Of a DNA stretch of 10,143 nucleotides, positions 1 to 6,999 are shown piece after piece. Every line of letters begins with the position of its first letter. The first letter of the stretch is position 1. The stretch lies in the NCBI GenBank assembly GCA_002690445.1, contig NZER01000243.1, positions 1-10,143 on the forward strand, in the 5' to 3' direction. A program made the translations under genes and the position numbers. This stretch comes from Candidatus Pacearchaeota archaeon (GTDB taxonomy: Archaea > Nanoarchaeota > Nanoarchaeia > Pacearchaeales > GW2011-AR1). The notes under the pieces were generated by a model. The model was not told the DNA's origin. It saw nothing but the letters and a program-made list of their open reading frames with translations, and did not search any database.

Positions 1-330
1 AAATTATATTTCTACCATGGTCACCACTTTGGTGGCCAATATCACACCGCTAATCACCTTCGAAAGTTGGGTTGTAATATAATGTATGGACATTGGCACA
101 ATATGCAACAAGACTCTGTTACTCATATGGATGGCCCTAAATCAGCTTGGAGTATTGGCTGTTTAAAAAATATGAGTGGTGAAAAGAATACATGGCTTGG
201 TGGAAGACAACATAAATGGGCTCATGGATTTGCTATTGTAGATTACTATAGCAAGGGACACTTTACAGTGCATACTATAAATATAATAAATGGTAGAGCA
301 TCTGTTTGGGGAGAGGAGATAAAGGGATAA
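1..330 (+). CDS. Calcineurin-like metallophosphoesterase, C-terminal part (5' end outside window)
   Basis: The reading frame is open from base 1 to the TAA at 328-330, giving the last 109 residues of a gene that starts upstream. A TTG at 67 could be scored as a start but would cut off conserved sequence, so I treat the gene as 5'-truncated by the window edge. Visible motifs are YHGHH near window residues 5-9 and YGHWH at residues 29-33 (bases 85-99). These match the last two metal-ligand blocks (H and GHxH) of the calcineurin-like phosphoesterase family, which uses two metal ions to hydrolyse phosphomono- or diesters. The end, with HGFAIVDYY followed by beta-strand-like sequence, fits the C-terminus of small phage phosphoesterases. 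The substrate cannot be told; DNA ends or nucleotides are possible. The next gene starts one base after its stop, suggesting co-transcription with virion genes. The family call is fairly sure, the role is open. Confidence 0.8.
   Translation, partial: KLYFYHGHHFGGQYHTANHLRKLGCNIMYGHWHNMQQDSVTHMDGPKSAWSIGCLKNMSGEKNTWLGGRQHKWAHGFAIVDYYSKGHFTVHTINIINGRASVWGEEIKG
314..326 (+). promoter_or_regulatory. Ribosome binding site for the nozzle-like gene
   Basis: Two purine blocks lie inside the end of the phosphoesterase gene: AGGAG (314-318), 13 bases from the ATG at 332, and AAAGGG (321-326), 5 bases from it. The second has the better spacing, the first the better match to the 16S rRNA tail. Either supports 332 as the start. 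Confidence 0.55.
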
Positions 331-331
331 T

Positions 332-3300
332 ATGCCAAAAGCATCATATGATTTAAGGGATTTTTCAGCAGGCACTATAACTAATGGTGACCCTGTTGAT
401 ATACCTGATGGCGCAGCTTCGTATTCGCTTAATGTAAGTCCTCACTCTGGACTAGGCGAAGTAACGTCTATTGTGGCGAATACAGAGCTTATTTCTTCTG
501 TTCCTCACATGACAGCAATGACTGTAATTAATGGCTTAGAACCTGATACCTTTGATTTAGCTGTAAATATAGATAGATATTTTATTTTAATAGATGACTA
601 TACTAAAGTAGATACAGATGTATTAGGAGATTTTTATAATATTATAAAGCAAAGTCAAGTATTAGAAGATTCTGACCCATCTAATTGGGAAAAGACTGGT
701 ACTAATACTTCAGGTGGAAGAAAATGGGCTGTAGTTAAAACGGTGCCTAACTACACATATGAAATATCTGGTTCAATAGATGTTAGCCATAATATGAATA
801 CAACTCCAGTTACTATTTATGCAGTGCCTGCAGACACAGATAATGCAGGAGCTCCTTTAGCCGATTCTTTACAAACTATAGCTGGAAAAGACCAAGAGGC
901 AGGCGGTGCATTTACCTGTGTTAAAGATAATTCTTTTAAACATGATTTTAAAGCATCTACTGGCTATACTATTATAGTATTAGAAAATGGTGAAAGTTCT
1001 GCAAGTGGGTCAGCTACAACAGATTTCCTAACTGGATTTAAAGTGCAATTTAGCAGAGGTGGATGGATTTGGGGAGACCTTGGAGAAGAGTTAGATTTTA
1101 CAAGTACAAGTAGAGGTTTATTTATAGCATCTAATTCATCTGCTCCTCGTGTACAACATAAGCAGAGAGATAAAGCTAATAATGTTATTAAACAATATTT
1201 AGAAAAGAGTGAGTGTCTACCTCCTAATTCATCTAATGCCATTAATAATATAGACCAGATGGCTTGGGTTCTAGAGCCAGCGTTTTCTGGAACTCATGAT
1301 AATGCAGCTGAAAGTGCTACTATTATGACAGATGCTGGAGAGACATTTGTTGTAGATGCTTTAATTGGCGGTACAATATTTAATGATACAGATGGCAGTT
1401 CGGGTGTTATTACCGATAATGATGAACATACAGTAACTGTTGCAGCACTTATAGGCGGAGATGATAATAGTTGGGATGATGCTGATGTATATCGTATTTC
1501 TGCTACTGGTGGACGAACAAGGCTAATGTGCGCTGTATATGGTGTTGATAAAATCTGGGAATGTGTTTTTCATGACGATACAATTGATTATTATGAGTTC
1601 TTACCAAGCAAAACTATAGCTGGATTAACTCAAGGTGTAGGTGGATTACTCCAAACAATTGAACCTGACCATGTATTTAGCTGGGATTTTGAAGGATATA
1701 CAATACATAAATTATCAGTTGAATCAGGGTCATCTGATATTGATGATGGCTGGGAATGCAGTGTCGTTGACTCATATGCTCTTAATCTTGATGATATAGG
1801 GGAGTGTTTTATAGCAGATGTAGCTATTGGTATTTGTGATACCAATAAAGCTTATGTGCTTTTCAATAGACTGGGCGGATTAAAAGGTGAAGATATAATA
1901 TTGGCAGCTATAGATATATCTAGTAGTGGCACTAAATCTATTGCTAATGATGGACTTACTCCTTTATATAAACTTAATGGTTATAGTCATGTCACAGCTT
2001 ATACAGGGCATAAGCAAATCTATCGTACATTTATAATCTGGGACTATAAGGCAGATGTTAATCCAACAGGTCCAGTAGATTTTTACTGGCTTGCAGAATC
2101 AGAAGAACAACCTCCTAAGTATGAAGATGGAGATTATGCTTATTATACAGTTGGTAATAGCGTTCAAGGGGGGACAGATGTAGGATGGGTTAATACAGAT
2201 AAAGAAGATATATGCGTTGAAACTAAGGCTGGCGGACTTGCTGTCACTAAACATATAGACGCCAACCATGATTGTTGTTGGTTTACAATAGAGCCAGCTG
2301 AAGAAAGTACGGGCACAAAATGGATGGCAGATTCAGGTGGTTATCAAGTAGGTGAACAAGTAGCTAATTGGCTTGGTTTAGCAGATAATTTCTTTATGCT
2401 CGCAGGAAGCACGCCTGATGGATGGTGGACAGAGCAGTCAAAGCCCCAAGTGCTCAGTAGCGAGAAAATGATGGTTGCAGTAGTGCCGCAGAAAATAGAT
2501 TCAACTGATAATAGCTTACAAGATTTTAGACTAACAGAATCAGTTATATTTGGCGAAGAAGAAGTAGCAACTTATGACGAGACTTTGGCATATATGACAT
2601 CTTTAGAAGATATGCCATGGCCTACAGCCAAGCAAGATGGTCCACATATACATGATTACTGGGAAGACCAAAATTGGCTTATAAATGATAATGCAGAAGG
2701 TGGCCCTTCTCGAGGACGTGATGATGGTTCATCTAGAGATGACAAGCGTACAAAATACCCTGAAAGAGAGCTCAATCTATGGATAGCAACATGGAAGTGG
2801 CATAAAAAACATAAGACCGTTTGGGGGGTTAGGGTTTCCTATTGGTGGTGGGGGCCCTATAATTGGAGATGGTCTAATCCAAAAACAGCATTAGCAAATG
2901 AACGTGATATTAGTAACGAGACATGGGCTCAAGTGCAAAGAGCTAAAGGCTTAAAAAACAATGTTGACTGGAGAGCTTTAAAAGAGGCTCTTCAAAGTTA
3001 TAAGACAAAAGAAGATATTCGTCCTCTTATGCGCTCAGTATTAAATTACCTAGATGAAGGCAAGATAACAGTATTTGAGGCCCCTAATCAACAAGTAGAG
3101 GTTGACCCTTTGATGGATTATGCTAGTGCTGGAGCTGTATTAAATGGATTCAAGGGAGGGCAGCCTTGGGGCTCATGGGCAGGTTCTCAACAAAAGTATG
3201 ATGGTTTACGCGCGCAGATTATGAAAGCATTTATAGCTGCATATAACAAGCAAACTAGAGCATATCCTTTAGACCAGATAAAACATATCCCAATGGTAGC

Positions 3301-5713
3301 AGATTCTACTATGCCATCTGTTTGGGCACAATTCCAAGGCTATGAGGACGGAAGTAATAACTGGTATGTTTTAGGGTCTATTAATGATGCTGGTACATTT
3401 AAGCATTCAGAAGGAGCTATAACGTCTACTGGTACTGGACTTATAGCATTAGGTACTACTGCGATTACATGGCAAGATAGACACACAGGAACATCTAATG
3501 GCGTATTTACAACACAAGTGCCTAATAAACAAGGCTCTATAACAGTTAGTGCTGAAAATCCAGATATAACAGAAGGATGGGCTTTGTATAAACCTACTAC
3601 TAAGTCTATTCAAAAAAGGGCAGCATCTGGAACGGATGGTAATGCCCTTGAAAGTATTCTTATTGCTATGTATACTGGAGATTTAACTTTAACGCAGTTT
3701 AATCTTGCGACAAGTGTGAGTAATGCAGCTGGAGGAATCTATCCTGAAGGAACTGGTTATGATGATTATGGTACAGATAGTATTTTCGATGCTGGAGATA
3801 TTAAAGTAGGCTTATTCCTTGATGGTGAAGCTGCTGATGGAGATAGTGAATCATATTTTAAATCAGGCGATACATGGCTTTATAATATGTCATTTCTATA
3901 TGATGGGTATCAAGAAGGTCCTTTAATGGCTACACCTGTAACAATAGGCCCTTTAACGGCTAATAGTGATTCTATAGATATTGGAGTAAGATTTCAATTA
4001 AAAAATCCAAGAATAACACATGTACAAATATATAGAAAGACTGATGTAACCTTACCCTATAGACTGCTTAAGAGCATTGAAATAGACACAGAGTGGGATG
4101 TTGGTGATGCAGCAGATGCAACTACAGTTGCTGAGGCTAGTGATGTAAAGATGCATTCATCTATTGATTTTGTGACAAAGGATGTAGGGCAAGATGGGAT
4201 ATCTTACGAAGCCTTAACAGGTATGCCTGAAACCATAAGCGATACTATTGTTAATTATGCTGAGTCTGAAACGGTGGGTAATTATTTATTTGCATGTAGA
4301 GCTACTCATCCCAAGTTAATAGATTCTGAAAAGATGATATTTCGTTCTCAAGCAGGTATGTTTAGTTTATTTAATTGGGCTCAAGATTATTTAGGCATTC
4401 CGGAGGCTCCTCATACTCTATTGGGTGCCCACAACAGATTGTATGCGTTCTCTAATAAGACTATGTTTAAAATAGACCCTTATAACTTAGTATTAGAACA
4501 AGAATTTGTAGGAATGGGTATACCGGGTAAAAGAAGTGCCACTGTGATAGATGGACTATTGTATTTGGGAAATAAGAATGGAATCTTTATATTTGATGGT
4601 CATAGAATCACTAAAATATCTCAAACAATAGATGATAAATACCTTGACTATTGGACTAAATCTCCCAATATGAGATTAACACTTATGAATGACAAAAAGT
4701 ATAATTCACTTATGGTTACGTTTGATAATTTAGGTTCTATGAGTAGAGATAATGTACCAGCAGATGCTCTTGTATATTCTATCGATAAAAGAAAATGGGA
4801 TATATGGCAAATACCTAGACCCGTAAAAGCGCATTGTATCAATGAAAATAATGAATTGATGGTCTGCTCTGCTGCATCTAATGTGGACAGTTATGACGAA
4901 ACTGCTCAGCAATGGAAGGACTCTGAAGGAGCTCTTATAGATAATGATAAAAAATATTCCTTATATACTCTACATACAGATTTAAGCAGTAATAATAGAT
5001 TAGAATGGTCTACAAAGACTATTACTATGAATTCTCCTAGTCGAAGAAAGAAGCTAAAATCTATCAAACTATGGGGCAAGAATGTTACCATTGGTAGCAT
5101 TGAAACAGAGGATGGGCACCTATTTATGTCTACAGAAGCTCTAGCTAGGGCTAAAATGCCTAATAAGGTTGATAGTTACCCGTATACAACTGTACCTCCT
5201 ATAGAGGCTGATGCTATAAATCCCGGCTGGATTATATGGGGGTTAGCTGAATGTATAATACCTTCTGATAGAGACCATACTGGCCGCTATGCTGCCATTA
5301 GCAATAAACAAGTATCCCTTGTAGATGAGACAACAGTTATATGGGATAAATCTGAGCATCCCGGTATATCTGATGAGGATTGGTTAGTTTATCAAAAATC
5401 TCAATGTGAGATATTTGGAGGGACTTGGGTTGAAGCAGCTGATGGTACTTATAATACTAGTCTTGTAATGCGAGAGTTATGGAAGAAATCTAGAGAAGGC
5501 TCTGAGCCCTATCAAAGTAATAATGATAACAGTTATCAATTTTGGAGATTTACTGGCGATGCATATGATTCGTTTACAGACTTTTCTACAACTTTTAAGG
5601 GATTAAAAATACACCTTCACTCTACTGAAAATTATGAATGGTCTGAGAGTGAGAGCAAGGCTCCAGTTATAGAGGGAATATCTGTTACATATAGAGATAA
5701 AACATTGAAATAA
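332..5713 (+). CDS. Giant nozzle / packaged-DNA stabilisation-like virion protein (tail hub)
   Basis: This 1793-residue protein is probably the nozzle that closes the podovirus tail and holds packaged DNA, like P22 gp10 or T7 gp12. The N-terminus (DLRDFSAG, then DPVDIPDGAASYSLNV, residues 7-35) follows the pattern with which such proteins begin. Residues about 1180-1275 look like a fibronectin-type domain (MSFLYDGYQEGPL, then THVQIYRKTD). Residues about 1316-1430 are propeller-like (NRLYAFSNKTMFKID; GLLYLGNKNGIFIFDG). The end, IEGISVTYRDK, is the usual closing strand. Apparent insertions are a jelly-roll-like stretch (about 110-240), a DGSSG beta module (about 328-390), a Trp-rich then helical block (about 770-995), and a segment near 1590-1750. 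At 1793 residues it is well above the few hundred to about 800 residues of model nozzles. There is no signal peptide. The class is inferred from motifs; a general large tail protein is the alternative. Confidence 0.62.
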   Translation: MPKASYDLRDFSAGTITNGDPVDIPDGAASYSLNVSPHSGLGEVTSIVANTELISSVPHMTAMTVINGLEPDTFDLAVNIDRYFILIDDYTKVDTDVLGDFYNIIKQSQVLEDSDPSNWEKTGTNTSGGRKWAVVKTVPNYTYEISGSIDVSHNMNTTPVTIYAVPADTDNAGAPLADSLQTIAGKDQEAGGAFTCVKDNSFKHDFKASTGYTIIVLENGESSASGSATTDFLTGFKVQFSRGGWIWGDLGEELDFTSTSRGLFIASNSSAPRVQHKQRDKANNVIKQYLEKSECLPPNSSNAINNIDQMAWVLEPAFSGTHDNAAESATIMTDAGETFVVDALIGGTIFNDTDGSSGVITDNDEHTVTVAALIGGDDNSWDDADVYRISATGGRTRLMCAVYGVDKIWECVFHDDTIDYYEFLPSKTIAGLTQGVGGLLQTIEPDHVFSWDFEGYTIHKLSVESGSSDIDDGWECSVVDSYALNLDDIGECFIADVAIGICDTNKAYVLFNRLGGLKGEDIILAAIDISSSGTKSIANDGLTPLYKLNGYSHVTAYTGHKQIYRTFIIWDYKADVNPTGPVDFYWLAESEEQPPKYEDGDYAYYTVGNSVQGGTDVGWVNTDKEDICVETKAGGLAVTKHIDANHDCCWFTIEPAEESTGTKWMADSGGYQVGEQVANWLGLADNFFMLAGSTPDGWWTEQSKPQVLSSEKMMVAVVPQKIDSTDNSLQDFRLTESVIFGEEEVATYDETLAYMTSLEDMPWPTAKQDGPHIHDYWEDQNWLINDNAEGGPSRGRDDGSSRDDKRTKYPERELNLWIATWKWHKKHKTVWGVRVSYWWWGPYNWRWSNPKTALANERDISNETWAQVQRAKGLKNNVDWRALKEALQSYKTKEDIRPLMRSVLNYLDEGKITVFEAPNQQVEVDPLMDYASAGAVLNGFKGGQPWGSWAGSQQKYDGLRAQIMKAFIAAYNKQTRAYPLDQIKHIPMVADSTMPSVWAQFQGYEDGSNNWYVLGSINDAGTFKHSEGAITSTGTGLIALGTTAITWQDRHTGTSNGVFTTQVPNKQGSITVSAENPDITEGWALYKPTTKSIQKRAASGTDGNALESILIAMYTGDLTLTQFNLATSVSNAAGGIYPEGTGYDDYGTDSIFDAGDIKVGLFLDGEAADGDSESYFKSGDTWLYNMSFLYDGYQEGPLMATPVTIGPLTANSDSIDIGVRFQLKNPRITHVQIYRKTDVTLPYRLLKSIEIDTEWDVGDAADATTVAEASDVKMHSSIDFVTKDVGQDGISYEALTGMPETISDTIVNYAESETVGNYLFACRATHPKLIDSEKMIFRSQAGMFSLFNWAQDYLGIPEAPHTLLGAHNRLYAFSNKTMFKIDPYNLVLEQEFVGMGIPGKRSATVIDGLLYLGNKNGIFIFDGHRITKISQTIDDKYLDYWTKSPNMRLTLMNDKKYNSLMVTFDNLGSMSRDNVPADALVYSIDKRKWDIWQIPRPVKAHCINENNELMVCSAASNVDSYDETAQQWKDSEGALIDNDKKYSLYTLHTDLSSNNRLEWSTKTITMNSPSRRKKLKSIKLWGKNVTIGSIETEDGHLFMSTEALARAKMPNKVDSYPYTTVPPIEADAINPGWIIWGLAECIIPSDRDHTGRYAAISNKQVSLVDETTVIWDKSEHPGISDEDWLVYQKSQCEIFGGTWVEAADGTYNTSLVMRELWKKSREGSEPYQSNNDNSYQFWRFTGDAYDSFTDFSTTFKGLKIHLHSTENYEWSESESKAPVIEGISVTYRDKTLK

Positions 5714-5832
5714 TGAGTGAACAGGTATTAAAATCAGATGATATAGGTAAGAATGAAAAATGGAGCGGAGCAGTATCTGTTGACGATAAAAGACGAAGGC
5801 TATTAGAGCGAAAGAAAAAGAAGAATGGATAA
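5713..5832 (+). CDS. Small basic-tailed hypothetical protein, 39 aa
   Basis: A short reading frame starts at an ATG whose A is the last base of the preceding TAA (TAATG), and its last 8 bases overlap the next gene. The protein begins MSEQVLKSDD and ends in a strongly basic helix-like tail, RRRLLERKKKKNG. There is no clear Shine-Dalgarno sequence, so expression would depend on ribosomes finishing the large upstream gene and restarting. I chose it because it fills an otherwise 111-base gap exactly, with coupling junctions on both sides, in a genome without other gaps. It could be a small virion or assembly protein; I recognise no family. The alternative is that the stretch is an untranslated spacer. 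Confidence 0.6.
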   Translation: MSEQVLKSDDIGKNEKWSGAVSVDDKRRRLLERKKKKNG

Positions 5833-6079
5833 AGTTCAATTAAATAAACCATCTGATGTAACAGATGAAAATATTAGTTCCATAGTAAATGATATCTATG
5901 ATGCTATCAATAGATTGGCTAATTTAGTAGCTCAGGAACCAGAGAAAAGTTCTAAACCTAAGCCTAAACCATCTGGTTCAACTAAAACTGTCGAAGACCC
6001 TACAGATGGGTCTGTTAAATTTGGCGTTAATTTTAATGGTGAATGGTATTATACCAGCGCCTTAGTAAAAGGAGAATAG
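5825..6079 (+). CDS. Hypothetical small phage protein, 84 aa (helix, Lys-Pro linker, beta end)
   Basis: I do not recognise a named family. Three parts can be seen: a predicted amphipathic helix at about residues 12-37 (ENISSIVNDIYDAINRLANL) that could form a coiled coil; a linker with alternating Lys and Pro (KPKPKP, residues 44-49); and a short beta-type end (DGSVKFGVNFNGEWYYTSAL, residues 61-80). Helix, linker, then small beta domain is a layout common in phage oligomeric adaptor or fibre-associated proteins, so a virion accessory role is plausible but inferred. The start codon lies inside the preceding gene (8-base overlap), preceded only by a purine-rich AAAGAAAAAGAAG stretch, so coupling is likely. 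It ends one base before the next ATG, and the strong ribosome binding site of the next gene lies within its last codons. Confidence 0.75.
   Translation: MDKVQLNKPSDVTDENISSIVNDIYDAINRLANLVAQEPEKSSKPKPKPSGSTKTVEDPTDGSVKFGVNFNGEWYYTSALVKGE
6070..6074 (+). promoter_or_regulatory. Ribosome binding site for the S74-domain gene
   Basis: AGGAG lies 6 bases before the ATG at 6081, inside the last codons of the 84 aa gene. This is a standard Shine-Dalgarno match and fixes the start of the S74-domain protein. Confidence 0.75.
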
Positions 6080-6080
6080 C

Positions 6081-6995
6081 ATGGGATTTGATTTAAGTGC
6101 TGCAATGTCAGGAGCGGGAGCAGGAGCTGCATTGGGCCCTTGGGGAGCGATTGGTGGTGGTCTTTTAGGGGGCTTTATGGGTGGCATGGCTCCTAAACCC
6201 AAGACATATACTAAAGAAGATATGATGGCTACTATGAAACCCTATACTGATATGTTAGATGATTATAAAGATAGGTCTCTTGATATGTTAGACCCTAATA
6301 GCGCTGCTAATAGAGGTATGAAACAGCAACTTAATCAACAATCTATGGACCAGATGGGTCTAGCTAATATAATGGCTCAGCGTGCTGATGCTGCTAATCC
6401 ATATTCTGGTGGCAGTGGAGTAGCTAATCAAATAGCTCAAAATAATATGGCTAAGTATGGACAACAAGGTACACAAGCCTTTCAAGGATATATGCAAGGA
6501 CAACAACAGCAAGGGATGGCTAATTATGGCCAAACTCTAGGACAATATAATCAACTCTATGGCTCTGCTGCCAATCTTGAAGCTGCCAATCTAGGCAATG
6601 CTAATAAGCTTGCAGCCCAAAAACATGAAAGCATGATGGGTGCTTTCGGTGGATTTATGGGAGGCGGAGAAGGAGGAGGCTTTGGACAAATGGCTGGTTT
6701 GTTAAGTGGTTTTGCAAAAGGACCCGGTGGAACGCCTCAATATGGAGTAGACCCTAATTTTATAGGTCCCCCTCCACCGCCAAGTGATAAAAGATTAAAA
6801 GAAAATATAGAATATATTACAACTTCTCTAGAAGGATTTAAAGTATATGAATTTGATTATAAAAATAAAGATGGTAGATATCGTGGAGTAATGGCTGATG
6901 ATATGCCTACTCATCCTTCTGTGACGAAAGATTCCAAAGGATTTTACCGAGTAGATTATTCTAAATTAGATGTCGACTTTGAAAGGATAAGTTAA
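6081..6995 (+). CDS. Glycine-zipper Gln/Met-rich virion protein with C-terminal S74 chaperone domain
   Basis: 304 residues. Residues 8-35 are a glycine zipper (AMSGAGAGAALGPWGAIGGG and on), a membrane-inserting pattern seen in phage ejection proteins. Residues 80-185 are rich in Gln, Asn, Ala and Met and probably helical. A second glycine-rich stretch spans 188-212, followed by a five-proline run (230-234). Residues 235-304 match the peptidase S74 intramolecular chaperone domain: SDKRLKENI, then YRGVMADD and YRVDYSKLDV. In the K1F endosialidase chaperone, a Ser and a Lys five residues later cut the chain after folding; Ser235 and Lys240 keep that spacing. Self-release of the last 70 residues after trimerisation is therefore likely. 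The domain is short compared with fibre versions of roughly 100 residues or more. The role could be ejection protein or small tail/fibre protein. AGGAG at 6070-6074 supports this start. Confidence 0.78.
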   Translation: MGFDLSAAMSGAGAGAALGPWGAIGGGLLGGFMGGMAPKPKTYTKEDMMATMKPYTDMLDDYKDRSLDMLDPNSAANRGMKQQLNQQSMDQMGLANIMAQRADAANPYSGGSGVANQIAQNNMAKYGQQGTQAFQGYMQGQQQQGMANYGQTLGQYNQLYGSAANLEAANLGNANKLAAQKHESMMGAFGGFMGGGEGGGFGQMAGLLSGFAKGPGGTPQYGVDPNFIGPPPPPSDKRLKENIEYITTSLEGFKVYEFDYKNKDGRYRGVMADDMPTHPSVTKDSKGFYRVDYSKLDVDFERIS

Positions 6996-6999
6996 TATA

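Noticed and set aside
18..38. 9-base-pair hairpin (TGGTCACCA / TGGTGGCCA, loop CTT, one G-T wobble)
   Set aside because: It lies inside the phosphoesterase coding sequence over conserved His/Gly codons and has no T-run after it, so it is not a terminator and is probably a chance result of the codons.
163..375. Minus-strand frame across the phosphoesterase-nozzle junction
   Set aside because: It overlaps both well supported genes on the other strand and has no recognisable motif or ribosome binding site.
5698..5713. Frameshift fusion of the nozzle-like protein with the 39 aa frame
   Set aside because: The 39 aa frame has a TAA at 5698-5700 only 13 bases before its ATG, and no slippery heptamer lies in that interval, so a -1 fusion is not supported.
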